Counted from the stretch's first letter, positions 1 to 9,304 are shown. The stretch: 64,000 nt of DNA from Leptospira bandrabouensis (GCF_004770905.1 NZ_RQHT01000012.1:124001-188000), one strand, 5' to 3'. Program-made: numbers and translations. Notes: generated by a model not told the origin, from the sequence alone.

Positions 1-954
1 TATAAATACTTAATTGATGCCATTTTGAATATTTGTTTGGCCCAGTTGCAGACACTCCACGCTGCCATGTACTTAGAGCCAGAAATTGATTTGGGTTTGT
101 TTAAATTAGAACCCCAATCCATTAAAGGATTTGAACTAAGCCCGGAAGAACAAAACTACGAAATCAAAATCGATAGTCCTCTCATTCATTATTTTGAAGA
201 GAAACCGAAAGCCATCACCATGGACCAAATCCTTCAGATGGATACACTCAAGTCCATTCCTGACATCACTTACCTTCGTAAAATGGGAGCAGAGATTCTT
301 GTTCCTCTGAATGCAAAGGGTAAGGTCAATGGACTACTTGTCCTTGGCGATAAAATGACTTCCGAAGAATTTTTGGAAGATGAAAAAGAATTTATGACCA
401 CTCTTGCCAACCTGGCAGGGATTGCCGTTGACAATGCTCGGTTGTATGAGCTGGCAACGGTAGATATGATGACAGGACTCAAAATTCATCATTATTTCCA
501 AACCAAACTCAAAGAAGAGATGGACCGATGCCGTAAAAAAGGAACTAAGTTGTGTTTACTTTTTACGGATGTGGATCATTTCAAAAGTTTTAATGATACC
601 TATGGACACCAGGCGGGAGATGTGGTTCTCATTGAAGTGGCAAAACAATTGATCAATGCTGCCCTTCGCCACCACATTCCAGCAAGATACGGTGGGGAAG
701 AGTTTTGCCTTGTGATGCCTGGAGCTTCGGAAGAAGAGGCCATGACCAAGGGAGAAGAAATTCGAAAGGCAGTTGAGTCCATGATTGTGAAAAATCCAAA
801 TGATGGAACTGATCTAAAGGTCACTTTGTCTGTGGGAGTTTCCAGCTTTCGGACTACCGACAGAAACAATAAAGACCTGATTGAAAGGGCCGACAAAGCA
901 CTTTACCAGGCAAAACATTCTGGTAGAAACCGCACAATTTGTTATAAAGATTAG
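1..954 (+). CDS. GAF-GGDEF diguanylate cyclase (5' end outside window)
   Basis: The reading frame is open from base 1, so the N-terminus lies upstream. The visible part starts with a GAF-like sensory domain (about bases 40-450), followed by a GGDEF domain whose catalytic GGEEF loop is encoded at 691-705. The domain opens with a DxxTGL-type turn (DMMTGL) and ends with the usual ADKALYQAK helix. An intact GGEEF signature implies synthesis of cyclic di-GMP from two GTP. The RxxD inhibitory site normally just before RYGGDEF is absent (LRHH occupies that position), so classical product inhibition is not expected. The two c-di-GMP-related genes downstream (PilZ at 5439, YajQ family at 60885) are not in its operon. 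Confidence 0.93.
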   Translation, partial: YKYLIDAILNICLAQLQTLHAAMYLEPEIDLGLFKLEPQSIKGFELSPEEQNYEIKIDSPLIHYFEEKPKAITMDQILQMDTLKSIPDITYLRKMGAEILVPLNAKGKVNGLLVLGDKMTSEEFLEDEKEFMTTLANLAGIAVDNARLYELATVDMMTGLKIHHYFQTKLKEEMDRCRKKGTKLCLLFTDVDHFKSFNDTYGHQAGDVVLIEVAKQLINAALRHHIPARYGGEEFCLVMPGASEEEAMTKGEEIRKAVESMIVKNPNDGTDLKVTLSVGVSSFRTTDRNNKDLIERADKALYQAKHSGRNRTICYKD

Positions 955-976
955 GAAATTTGCCGATGGGTAGAGT

Positions 977-1204
977 ATGGCAGAGCCAGCATACCTACTT
1001 AACGATCTTTCGCCATCGGTTCCTTCCGATGTATATGAATCCATTCGCAATCGTGCATTGGGTCTTTCTTCGTATGATTTTCAACCTTACTCTTGTTTTA
1101 TTGAATACAAGTCAAAAGATGAAAATACGGGAATTGAATATCGGGATTGTATTGTAGATTATACTCGATGTTCCAATTCTCGTTGTATCAAAAAATTAGT
1201 GTAG
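977..1204 (+). CDS. Hypothetical 75-residue protein
   Basis: Short ORF starting 22 bases after the GGDEF gene and overlapping the lipoprotein gene that follows by 37 bases. The product is soluble, has no signal peptide or membrane segment, and carries three cysteines near its C-terminus (RDC, TRCSNSRC). Composition looks protein-like rather than random. I do not recognise a family. Another frame (960-1157) is also open here but looks less protein-like. The ribosome binding site is weak (GGGTAGAG touching the ATG), so the call rests mainly on composition and position. Confidence 0.5.
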   Translation: MAEPAYLLNDLSPSVPSDVYESIRNRALGLSSYDFQPYSCFIEYKSKDENTGIEYRDCIVDYTRCSNSRCIKKLV

Positions 1205-2043
1205 TTTTTTCCTTTGTTTTGTTTGGGGCCTGTATCCCAGGCCCTGTTCGTGTCCACCAAACTTCTGTTCCTTTTACCCTAACAAAAACTTTACCTCCGC
1301 ATAATACGATATCCATTTCGGATGAGGGAACTCATTTACTGATTCATGGAGTGGAGTCTTCTGGTCAGTCCCTCTCTTTATTATGGGATACAGGTTCCGA
1401 TTTGAGTTTTTATGAATCACCTTCCTCCGAAGAGAGTAAGGAATTTCGATTGGGTGAAAAACGGTTTTCTTTAAAAAACAAAAAAGGGGTTTTGCCGGAA
1501 TCGATTCCGGGGCTTCTGGGCCTTGATTTTTTTCGTGGCAGTTGTATTTTCTGGATGGGAGAGGAGTTAAAACAATTTCCTGAAACTTCCCCATTTTGTG
1601 AACATCCAGATGCTTACTTATCACTGGATTTCAAATTTCTGAATACGAAAAAGAAAGGAGATCATTATTATACACAATTTGAGTATCCGGAGGGCCATAC
1701 TTCTTTTGGCCTTGTCGACACAGGTTCCTCTTTAAACCTTTTGCCTAAGGGAGCTCAGGATAGGTTTCTTGGAGAAAAGAAGGTATTTCTTGCCGGGAAT
1801 AAAATCCAAACGGCAAACCTGATGGAATCGACTTCTGTCTTTTATTTGGTGACGAAGGTTGGAACTCGCGAAGAATATAGGCAAGTCCAGTTTCTCACAG
1901 GAATTTCACTTGAGAATTTCCTTTTGCCGGGGGACAAGGATAGGGAAGAGGTTTGGGTGATCGGACTTGACATCCTCAGGACTCGTCCCTTGTTTTGGGA
2001 CTTCTCTCGGGGGCGTTTGGGAATTGTTCATTCCAAAAACTAA
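1168..2043 (+). CDS. Lipoprotein with retropepsin-like aspartyl protease fold
   Basis: About 291 residues. The ATG at 1168 is preferred over the upstream start at 1147 because it gives a lipoprotein signal peptide ending in the lipobox LFGAC. Two hydrophobic-Asp-Thr-Gly-Ser signatures follow: WDTGSD near residue 74 and VDTGSS near residue 184. In pepsin-like enzymes two D-T/S-G motifs in one chain supply the catalytic aspartate pair, so a membrane-anchored periplasmic aspartyl protease is plausible. Both motifs sit in the expected context (hydrophobic residue before, Ser after, beta-rich surroundings). Overall identity to known families cannot be judged by eye. mnmA begins two bases after its stop codon. 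Confidence 0.75.
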   Translation: MFQFSLYQKISVVFSFVLFGACIPGPVRVHQTSVPFTLTKTLPPHNTISISDEGTHLLIHGVESSGQSLSLLWDTGSDLSFYESPSSEESKEFRLGEKRFSLKNKKGVLPESIPGLLGLDFFRGSCIFWMGEELKQFPETSPFCEHPDAYLSLDFKFLNTKKKGDHYYTQFEYPEGHTSFGLVDTGSSLNLLPKGAQDRFLGEKKVFLAGNKIQTANLMESTSVFYLVTKVGTREEYRQVQFLTGISLENFLLPGDKDREEVWVIGLDILRTRPLFWDFSRGRLGIVHSKN

Positions 2044-2044
2044 G

Positions 2045-3187
2045 GTGAAAGAAAAAGAAAAAATCATAGTAGCGATGAGTGGTGGGGTAGATAGCGCTGT
2101 GGCCGCAGGACTTCTTATGGAAGCAGGTTACGATGTGATCGGTGTCAACCTACGTACGTGGGAATATGAAGCACCAGCTTGTGATACCACTAAAAAATCC
2201 TGCTGTTCTCCCGAAGACATTCGTGATGCACGTGATGTAGGTCTTTCTTTAAACATTCCTTTTTATGTAATTAAAATGGAAAAGGTATTTGGAGAACGAG
2301 TCATCGACCGTTTTATTAATGATTATAAAGATGGAAGGACACCAAACCCCTGTGTAGAATGTAACACCTTTGTGAAGTTTGGTGCTCTTTTCGAACAAGC
2401 CAAAATATTAGGCATAGAAAAAATTGCCACAGGCCACTATGCACGTGTCGTCGAGGTGGATGGACGTTACGCAATCCGTAATGCTGTTGACATGAAAAAA
2501 AACCAAGCGTACTATTTGTACGGTTTGTCCCAAGAAAATATTAAAAATACAGTTTTCCCTCTTGGTGAAATGGACAAAGCACAGGTGCGTGAAATCGCAA
2601 AACGAATGGGTCTTCCTGTAGCGGAAAAACCAGAATCTCAAGAAATTTGTTTTATCCCTGAAAATGATTATAGATCTTTTTTGAAGAAGAAGGGAATGGA
2701 GTTCACTCCAGGATTTTTCAAACTAGCCTCAGGCCAGATCATTGGCAAACACCAAGGAAAAGAAGGATTCACAATCGGCCAAAGAAAAGGACTTGGAATC
2801 GCTTGGAAAAATCCATTATATGTTTTGGCCATCGAAGATGACGGAACAGTTGTGCTTGGGGAAGAAGAAGAAACGGTTTCCGAATCTTTTATTTTGGAAG
2901 AGATTACCTACCAAGCACTTAGCCCAATGGAAGTGGGTGACACAAAAGAAATGAAAGTCCAAATTCGTTACAGAAGTGCACCTGTTCATTGTAAGGTGAC
3001 TTCACTTGGAAATACTTGGAAAGTGGAATTTTTGGAAGATGTAAAAAGTGTAACTCCTGGACAATCTGCTACATTTTATGAAACGAATGGGGATTATCTG
3101 CTGGCTGGTGGGATCATTCAAAAAGGTTCCATTACAAGAAAGGTAAAAACAAACTTTGTCTTAGAGGCGGAGAGCGTTACCATTTGA
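2045..3187 (+). CDS. mnmA: tRNA-specific 2-thiouridylase MnmA
   Basis: 380 residues from a GTG start placed just after the stop of the preceding gene; the longer in-frame extension would lie inside that gene. MnmA inserts the sulfur of 2-thiouridine at the wobble position (U34) of tRNAs for Lys, Glu and Gln. The PP-loop AMSGGVDSAVAAGLL is near the N-terminus. The catalytic cysteines lie in PNPCVECN and SQEICFIP, and the family blocks ATGHYARV, QAYYLYGL and FTIGQRKGLG are present. Length fits the family (about 360-380). The stop overlaps the TTG start of the next gene by four bases, indicating coupled translation. Confidence 0.96.
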   Translation: MKEKEKIIVAMSGGVDSAVAAGLLMEAGYDVIGVNLRTWEYEAPACDTTKKSCCSPEDIRDARDVGLSLNIPFYVIKMEKVFGERVIDRFINDYKDGRTPNPCVECNTFVKFGALFEQAKILGIEKIATGHYARVVEVDGRYAIRNAVDMKKNQAYYLYGLSQENIKNTVFPLGEMDKAQVREIAKRMGLPVAEKPESQEICFIPENDYRSFLKKKGMEFTPGFFKLASGQIIGKHQGKEGFTIGQRKGLGIAWKNPLYVLAIEDDGTVVLGEEEETVSESFILEEITYQALSPMEVGDTKEMKVQIRYRSAPVHCKVTSLGNTWKVEFLEDVKSVTPGQSATFYETNGDYLLAGGIIQKGSITRKVKTNFVLEAESVTI

Positions 3188-5436
3188 AATCGGTAGAAGG
3201 TAAAACAATCCTCATCATTGGAGGGGGATTGTTACAAGTTCCCATCATCCAAACGGCAAAAACCATGCGACTCCATACAGTCGTAGCTGATATGAATCCA
3301 TCTTCCATTGGATTTCAAATTGCAGACGAATCCATTGTCATGTCCACAAAGGATGTGGAAGGAATGGTTCGAGAATCGAAGAAATTTGCCCAAAATTCGC
3401 CGATTCATGGAGTAATCACTGCAGGAACCGATGCTAGTATGACGGTGGCTGCTGTGGCCTCTGCTTTACAACTGCCAGGAATTCGTTTTGTGGATGCAGA
3501 GGCGGCATCTAACAAAGTAAAGATGCGTCAAAGGCTAAAGGAATTCGGAATGCCAATTCCTCGTTTTGCAGCTGTTTGGTCTCTATTGGATGCCAAAGAA
3601 GCCCTGGATTCATTGACCTTTCCTTTGGTAATGAAACCAGCTGACAATATGGGAGCTCGTGGTGTCATCAAGGTAAATCATAAAGATGACTTACCTTCTG
3701 CTTTTCGACATGCAAAACGGTTTTGTCCTACCGGTGAATTGATTTTAGAAGAATATATGGAAGGTCCTGAACTTTCCGTGGATGCCTTAGCCTTCCAAGG
3801 CCAAATTCGAATGACAGGTATTGCTGACAGGATCATCGAAAGAGAACCTTATTTTATTGAAGTAGGGCATAACATGCCTTCGGCGATGCCTAAGGAGATT
3901 TTGGACGAAGTGGAACGAGTGATGGCAGGCGGAATGCGGGCACTGGGTATCCATTTAGGTGCCGGAAAGGGTGATATCAAAGTCACAAAAGAAGGAGTCA
4001 AAATTGGGGAAATTGCGGCAAGACTTTCCGGTGGATTTATGTCTGCGTTTACCTATCCTTTATCTACTGGTGTCAATTTAAACCGTGCTGCCCTTCTTAT
4101 TTCGCTTGGAGAAACTCCCGATAATTTAGATCCAGTTTTAAATCGAGTTTCCATCGAACGTTCGTTACTTTCTAAACCAGGAAAACTCATTTCCATAGGT
4201 GGAGTGGAAGAGATAAAAAAAATAGATGGAGTTTCTGAAGTTTTTATCCAATCAAAACCAGGGGATATAATTAAAGAACCTACCAATAACATTGATAAGT
4301 CGGGTCATGTCATCATTGTTGCTGATAATTTAAAAGATGCAGAAGTAGTTTTTGAAAAGGTCAAACAAACAATTCGTTTTGAAGTGGATGAGCAGTTTTC
4401 TATTACAGAAAAAGAGATAGGGGACCAAGCAAGAATTCGTTTTGGAAAAGATATTTGTTGGGTTTGTAAACAATGTGATGGAAGTAATTGTGCTTCCGGG
4501 ATTCCGGGAATGGGCGGTGTGGGTCGCATGGAAACTTTCCATGACAACAGTGTTGCTCTTTCTGAATATTCCATTTTGCCGGGATATATCCGTGACCATA
4601 TAATTCCTGAAATTCATACAAAGTTTTTAGGATACGATTTAAAAACTCCGATTATGGCAGCTCCTATGACTGGAGTGGGGACAAATATGAATTTTGTAAT
4701 GACCGACTCCGATTATGCCAATCTGGTGGTTCGGTCCTTTATTCAAAATGGAAGTCTTGCATGGCTTGGAGATGGTGCCTCTCCTGAAAAATACAAAATC
4801 ATGTTAGAAGCATTGAAAAAATCTTCTGGGAAAGGAATTTTAATTTGTAAACCAAGAGAAGATGAATCTATGTTAGTGGATCGTTTTTTGGAGGCAGAGG
4901 CGGACGGAGTGTTCGCTCTTGGGATGGATATTGATGCTGTCAATTTTAAAACGATGGTTCAGAAGAACTTATCGAGTATCACAAGACCACTTGATCGTTT
5001 GGTTCGTTTAAAAGAGAAAACAAAACTGCCATTTATTTTAAAAGGGATTATGAATCCAGAAGATGCGAAACTTGCGGTAGAAGGTGGATTTTCTTCTATC
5101 GTTGTTTCAAACCACGGAGGAAGGGTATTGGATGGAATGCCAGGAACCGCTCGTGTCCTTCCAAAAATTGCGGAAGCCGTAAAAGGTAAAATTCCTCTCC
5201 TTGTTGATGGAGGCATACGTTCCGGTATGGATGTTTTTAAAATGTTAGCACTAGGTGCAGATGCTGTTTTACTAGGACGACCTGTAGCCATTTCACTTGT
5301 TGGTGGAGAAGAAGCAGGAATTCGTTTTCTTTTACAAAAATATTCGGAAGAACTAAAACAATCAATGAGTGTTACCGGAGCCAAAACTTTGGTGGACATC
5401 AAGCGAACTATGTTGCTTCATAAACTTCACGGTTGA
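3184..5436 (+). CDS. ATP-grasp domain fused to FMN-dependent alpha-hydroxyacid dehydrogenase
   Basis: A single 750-residue ORF with two enzyme halves. Residues 1 to about 395 form a carbamoyl-phosphate-synthase/PurK-like ATP-grasp protein: Rossmann-like start ILIIGGGLLQ, ATP-binding VMKPADNMGARGV, LEEYMEGPELSVDA and the metal-binding end IGEIAARLSGGF. Residues about 415-750 are an FMN-dependent alpha-hydroxyacid dehydrogenase/oxidase barrel: PIMAAPMTGVG, LPFILKGI, the catalytic histidine in SNHGGR (about residue 644), and the phosphate-binding LLVDGGIRSGMDV and GADAVLLGRP. The junction carries a cysteine cluster C425, C428, C431, C436 followed by GIPGMGG, as in the N-terminal part of a clostridial-type subgroup of these dehydrogenases. 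The start is TTG, overlapping the mnmA stop. Substrate is unknown; ligation of a hydroxy or keto acid is only a guess. Confidence 0.9.
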   Translation: MKSVEGKTILIIGGGLLQVPIIQTAKTMRLHTVVADMNPSSIGFQIADESIVMSTKDVEGMVRESKKFAQNSPIHGVITAGTDASMTVAAVASALQLPGIRFVDAEAASNKVKMRQRLKEFGMPIPRFAAVWSLLDAKEALDSLTFPLVMKPADNMGARGVIKVNHKDDLPSAFRHAKRFCPTGELILEEYMEGPELSVDALAFQGQIRMTGIADRIIEREPYFIEVGHNMPSAMPKEILDEVERVMAGGMRALGIHLGAGKGDIKVTKEGVKIGEIAARLSGGFMSAFTYPLSTGVNLNRAALLISLGETPDNLDPVLNRVSIERSLLSKPGKLISIGGVEEIKKIDGVSEVFIQSKPGDIIKEPTNNIDKSGHVIIVADNLKDAEVVFEKVKQTIRFEVDEQFSITEKEIGDQARIRFGKDICWVCKQCDGSNCASGIPGMGGVGRMETFHDNSVALSEYSILPGYIRDHIIPEIHTKFLGYDLKTPIMAAPMTGVGTNMNFVMTDSDYANLVVRSFIQNGSLAWLGDGASPEKYKIMLEALKKSSGKGILICKPREDESMLVDRFLEAEADGVFALGMDIDAVNFKTMVQKNLSSITRPLDRLVRLKEKTKLPFILKGIMNPEDAKLAVEGGFSSIVVSNHGGRVLDGMPGTARVLPKIAEAVKGKIPLLVDGGIRSGMDVFKMLALGADAVLLGRPVAISLVGGEEAGIRFLLQKYSEELKQSMSVTGAKTLVDIKRTMLLHKLHG

Positions 5437-5438
5437 CT

Positions 5439-6656
5439 ATGGATAAGGAAATCAAAGACCCCGAAGGAATTTTAAAGGTAATCACCGCACTTTTCGGTAA
5501 ACTGCCTGCATATATTGTCAATTCGGAGAAAGAGTATCCAGTAAAGATCATTGCTTTAAAGAATAAAGCACTTATCATTAATACGAATCTAAAATTTCCA
5601 AATAGAGACCGAATCCTAACAGTTGTTCATAATGGTAGTAAGTTTTTAGCACATTTTCTTGTGGCAGGTGGTGACGGGAACGGAATCGAAATTCTAACAC
5701 CTGTTAAGATACAAATTACGGCAGCATCTCGGCAAGGTTCAAGGGTAGAGGCCAGTCAAATCCAAACAGGAATGGTTGTTTCTAATATCATTAACGTAAA
5801 TGATGTTTCCAAAGCCATTGGATTTGATGATAAAAAAGTGGATGCCATCCTCCTTGCTTACAGAACAAAACTCGCCAAAGCATTTCCACTTTCTTCTATT
5901 TTTTTTGCGGGACGTATGGACAACCGATTGCGACTGATGCACCATTATGACAAAGATATTTTTATCGTTGATCGTAAGGAAAAGTCTACGGCCTCGGCTG
6001 ATTTTTTTCCTTTTGATGAGTATTTGAGAATTTTTGATAATTCTAAGATACCTGATTCTTATTCGTCTGAGATTTGTGTTCCTATCAAATACAAAGGTTA
6101 TGTCCATCTTGGTTATGTACAGGTTTTAGCAGAAAAACCTCTAGACCTAGAAATTTATAAACAGATCCAAACTTTTGCCAATGCAGTGAGTCGCGATATC
6201 ATTAGTACGGGTGTGTTCCAAGAATCCCGCGATATTTGTCAGGTTATGGATCTAAGTATGGGTGGTATAAGTTTTATCCATGCACCTTCTCGTTCTTTTT
6301 CAAGGTCAGTTACTTTAAACGGCACAATCCTTTTTGATTTAAACTTGGAAGAGGGCAAACGAGTAACCATACGTGGGATCATCAAAAACATTCGTAACCA
6401 AGAGACCAACTTTCGTGTGGGTTGCCAATTCTACAACCTAACAGAAAAAGATATAGAGATCCTTGGGGAATTTTTGGATGCGGGGAAAACGGCAGAAGGG
6501 GAAAATGCGGAAAGTGAAAATCCACAAGAACCTAATTCCGAACCCGATATGGAAGAAAATTCTACAATGGTGAGAGAGGCCGACACACCAGGGGATCCTT
6601 TTGGGGAAACCATGGATTCTGAGTTTCCCACAGAGGAACCAACCCAAGAATCCTAA
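5439..6656 (+). CDS. DUF1577 / PilZ domain protein
   Basis: About 405 residues from the ATG at 5439; an in-frame TTG at 5433 would overlap the preceding stop. The N-terminal 250 residues match what I recall of DUF1577, a family described from leptospires. Residues about 264-340 form a PilZ-like beta barrel with the D-x-S-x-x-G motif (DLSMGG) and the closing VGCQFYNL strand. The RxxxR half of the c-di-GMP binding site is not evident (only one Arg before DLSMGG), so ligand binding is uncertain. The last 50 residues are acidic and probably disordered. It abuts the fusion gene and is followed after three bases by the pseudouridine synthase, so all belong to one transcription unit. Confidence 0.85.
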   Translation: MDKEIKDPEGILKVITALFGKLPAYIVNSEKEYPVKIIALKNKALIINTNLKFPNRDRILTVVHNGSKFLAHFLVAGGDGNGIEILTPVKIQITAASRQGSRVEASQIQTGMVVSNIINVNDVSKAIGFDDKKVDAILLAYRTKLAKAFPLSSIFFAGRMDNRLRLMHHYDKDIFIVDRKEKSTASADFFPFDEYLRIFDNSKIPDSYSSEICVPIKYKGYVHLGYVQVLAEKPLDLEIYKQIQTFANAVSRDIISTGVFQESRDICQVMDLSMGGISFIHAPSRSFSRSVTLNGTILFDLNLEEGKRVTIRGIIKNIRNQETNFRVGCQFYNLTEKDIEILGEFLDAGKTAEGENAESENPQEPNSEPDMEENSTMVREADTPGDPFGETMDSEFPTEEPTQES

Positions 6657-6659
6657 ACC

Positions 6660-7616
6660 ATGTCATCTTACAAATCCGTCATTCGTTATCCCCATTCAGG
6701 GAAGACGGTTTTGACATTTTTAACTACCAAATTTCCATACCATACGCAAGACGAGTGGCAATTCCTTTTGGAACAGAGTCGTGTGAAAGTACAGGATCAA
6801 ATTGCTACAGCGGATTTGGTTCTCGGAGAAGGTGATACTTTAACTTACGAACCGATTCCCGGCAGGATTCAGGAGCCAGAAGTTGATACAAACTTTGTGA
6901 TCTTGAAAGAAACAGAGGACTTTCTTTTTATAGATAAACCAGGAAATTTACCGATGCACCCTGCGGGCAGGTACCGCACCCGAACTCTCTTAAACCTTCT
7001 CGAAAAAACGTATCCTACGGTCATCCCGGTGCACAGACTAGACCGGGAAACTTCGGGGATTGTCATCTTTGCCAAATCAGAAGAGAGTCGCACTTGGCTT
7101 CAAAAGAAATTTGAACTAAGGGAAGTTCAAAAAGAATATTTAGCGGTAGTGCGTGGTTTTTTTGAAAAAGAAACTAGGTTGGACGGGTTTATCGGAAAGG
7201 ATTTGGATTCGGCCATTCGTAAAAAAATGAAATTCTCTTTAGAAGAATTTTTGGATTCCAAATCAGTTTCTACCAATTTTATACCTTTAAGTTATAATAA
7301 ATCACAAAACATAAGTTTGGTTCTCGTCAGGCCAGTTACAGGGAGAATTCATCAAATCCGTGTGAGTCTTCTGTATTTGGGTTATCCGATTCTTGGAGAT
7401 AAACTTTATGGACCGCGCGAAACTATGTTTTTGGATTTTGTTAAGTCTGGTCTCACCCCTGAATTATTGGCAGAGCTTGGAGCCGAAAGGCAACTTCTAC
7501 ATGCACATAGCATCAGTTATATGGATGAGAGAGTCCCTTCGAATATCATTGTGAAATCCAACCCACTTCCGGAAATAGAATCTCTCTTCCCTAATCATAA
7601 AGACTATGTCCCATAG
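6660..7616 (+). CDS. RluA-family pseudouridine synthase
   Basis: 318 residues. The catalytic motif HRLDRETSG (about residues 124-132), with the essential aspartate, defines the RluA/RluC/RluD family, which converts uridine to pseudouridine in rRNA or tRNA. The second family block GRIHQIRVSLLYLGYPILGDKLYG lies toward the C-terminus. An S4-like segment precedes the catalytic domain (about residues 15-75). The target nucleotide cannot be read from the sequence. It begins three bases after the PilZ gene and closes a run (mnmA, fusion, PilZ, rluA-like) with no internal gaps. Confidence 0.93.
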   Translation: MSSYKSVIRYPHSGKTVLTFLTTKFPYHTQDEWQFLLEQSRVKVQDQIATADLVLGEGDTLTYEPIPGRIQEPEVDTNFVILKETEDFLFIDKPGNLPMHPAGRYRTRTLLNLLEKTYPTVIPVHRLDRETSGIVIFAKSEESRTWLQKKFELREVQKEYLAVVRGFFEKETRLDGFIGKDLDSAIRKKMKFSLEEFLDSKSVSTNFIPLSYNKSQNISLVLVRPVTGRIHQIRVSLLYLGYPILGDKLYGPRETMFLDFVKSGLTPELLAELGAERQLLHAHSISYMDERVPSNIIVKSNPLPEIESLFPNHKDYVP

Positions 7617-7683
7617 CTTTTAATAAAAATCCAATTTAGAATTCGCCTTTCCTCCGATCTTTCTATAAAGAGAGAGGAGGCTT

Positions 7684-8850
7684 TTGCAAAGGATGGCAGG
7701 AGCAGGCAGATTATTAAAGGATTCCGATAAGATTGTATTTGGTGAGTTTTGGACTGCAAAACAACGCCAAGGACATCCAATTCATCATACCGTAAGTTAT
7801 AGAGCATCATTTAAACCGGAACTTCCTTCTTTCTTTATGAAGGAATTTTTAAAAAAGAAAAATAGAGTCGTATATGATCCGTTTGGTGGTCGTGGAACTA
7901 CGGCCATTCAAGCAAATATAGAAGGACATGTGGCGGTTCATAACGATATACATCCATTGTCCATTTTTCTTGCGAGCGCTAGACAATATGTGCCGCGACT
8001 TGAAGATTTAGAAAAAAAGTTAAATTCTTTGGATTTGGATAGAGAAGTTGAGGATGATCCATTTGATAGCAATCTTCTTCCATTTTTTCATCCGCGCACT
8101 CTCAAAGAAATTAAAAATCTGAAACGATATATGGCAGAAGATCCGTCTGTGGAAATGAAGTTTATTTCACTGATCGCACTCTCAAGGTTACATGGACATA
8201 GCACTGGATTTTTTTCTGTGTATACTTTTCCTCAAGTATCAATTCCCCCTGAGTCGCAAGCTAAAAATAATATCAAAAGAGGACAATCTCCGGAATATCG
8301 TCCGATCAAACCTAGAATTTATCAAAAGATGAAAAGAGATTTGGCATTACCAATTCCACCGTTTTATCATGAATTTTCTAAAAACAATTTGTATTCCTTA
8401 AATTCTGCAAATTCAGTTCCTGATATTGATTCAGAATCAGTAGATTTGATTGTGACTTCACCACCTTTCCTTGATAAGGTGGACTATGAAGGAGACAATT
8501 GGTTACGCCACTGGTTTCTTGATATCAAAAAATCGAAAGACAGAAAACTCAGTATCTTTAGTAACTTAAGTGATTGGAATTCCTTCATTCGTTCCACTTT
8601 AAAGGAATCAGCAAGGGTCTTAAAAAAAGGCTCTTATATGGTAATGGAAGTGGGGGAAGTGAAAAAGGGAAATTCCATTCTTTATTTGGATGAAGATGTG
8701 GTGAGGATGGCCGAAGGGACAGGACTTGTTTGGAACAAAACCTATGTCCATACACAAAGTTTCACAAAACTTTCGAATTGTTGGCAGGTTTCCAACAACG
8801 AAAAAGGAACAAATTCCAATCGTTGTGTTGTTTTAAGGAAAGTTTTATAA
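7684..8850 (+). CDS. DNA methyltransferase (N4-cytosine/N6-adenine type), motif I before motif IV
   Basis: About 388 residues from TTG 7684, or 385 from ATG 7693. The ATG lies 12 bases after the GGAGG at 7676-7680 and may be the real start. The SAM-binding motif DPFGGRGTT (about residue 65) and the catalytic TSPPF motif (about residue 258) identify an amino-methyltransferase. The motif order (I then IV) is the reverse of the common beta-class enzymes, in which TSPPY comes first. No restriction endonuclease is adjacent, so it may be an orphan regulatory methylase; a nucleic-acid methylase acting on RNA is the alternative. Confidence 0.85.
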   Translation: MQRMAGAGRLLKDSDKIVFGEFWTAKQRQGHPIHHTVSYRASFKPELPSFFMKEFLKKKNRVVYDPFGGRGTTAIQANIEGHVAVHNDIHPLSIFLASARQYVPRLEDLEKKLNSLDLDREVEDDPFDSNLLPFFHPRTLKEIKNLKRYMAEDPSVEMKFISLIALSRLHGHSTGFFSVYTFPQVSIPPESQAKNNIKRGQSPEYRPIKPRIYQKMKRDLALPIPPFYHEFSKNNLYSLNSANSVPDIDSESVDLIVTSPPFLDKVDYEGDNWLRHWFLDIKKSKDRKLSIFSNLSDWNSFIRSTLKESARVLKKGSYMVMEVGEVKKGNSILYLDEDVVRMAEGTGLVWNKTYVHTQSFTKLSNCWQVSNNEKGTNSNRCVVLRKVL

Positions 8851-8861
8851 GTCTAACTAGT

Positions 8862-9290
8862 ATGAAACAAATTCGAAATCTTTTCATACTTTCTCTTTTG
8901 GTATTCCTTGGGTCTGTCGGCGGTATTGGCTTTTTCGCTACCTTGGCTGCTGATCCCTTGGATTCTCATCCCATCGAAATTTCGATCAAACAGAAATCTC
9001 CGGGTAAGTATGAGTTGGAAATGTTTTTACCGAAAGACTTTGGATTTCAGATGGAAGCTCCTCACCGAATTTTTTTGTCGGGTAATGATGGACTCAAAGT
9101 TTTAAATGCGGACCTAAAACTAAAAGGACCAGTGCATCCTAAAAAACCGGAATACTTCGAATACGTAAAACCCTTAACCTTCCAAGTGGAAGGAAAAGGG
9201 AAATTGCAGGTGGATGCAAAATTGTTTTATTGTAATTTTGTGAAAAACATTTGTATACCGGCTAAAGTGAACAAATCGTTTTCCATTTAG
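8862..9290 (+). CDS. Exported protein resembling the DsbD N-terminal domain
   Basis: 142 residues. The ATG at 8862 follows the methylase by 11 bases and gives a clear signal peptide (long hydrophobic core, then TLAAD). The mature part is beta-rich and ends with two cysteines in YCNFVKNICIPAKV, resembling the cysteine-containing strand of DsbD N-terminal (thiol-disulfide interchange) domains. That similarity is by eye only. It is convergent with the lipoprotein gene that ends 14 bases away. Confidence 0.75.
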   Translation: MKQIRNLFILSLLVFLGSVGGIGFFATLAADPLDSHPIEISIKQKSPGKYELEMFLPKDFGFQMEAPHRIFLSGNDGLKVLNADLKLKGPVHPKKPEYFEYVKPLTFQVEGKGKLQVDAKLFYCNFVKNICIPAKVNKSFSI

Positions 9291-9304
9291 TTTTTCAAAT
9301 AAGA

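Noticed and set aside
4959..5402. 147-codon minus-strand frame inside the FMN domain
   Set aside because: Lies wholly within a well-supported gene, Ser/Pro-rich as expected for an antisense shadow.
7651..7680. CCTCC and GGAGG pairing upstream of the methyltransferase as a regulatory hairpin
   Set aside because: Only five pairs across a 20-base loop; chance is sufficient.
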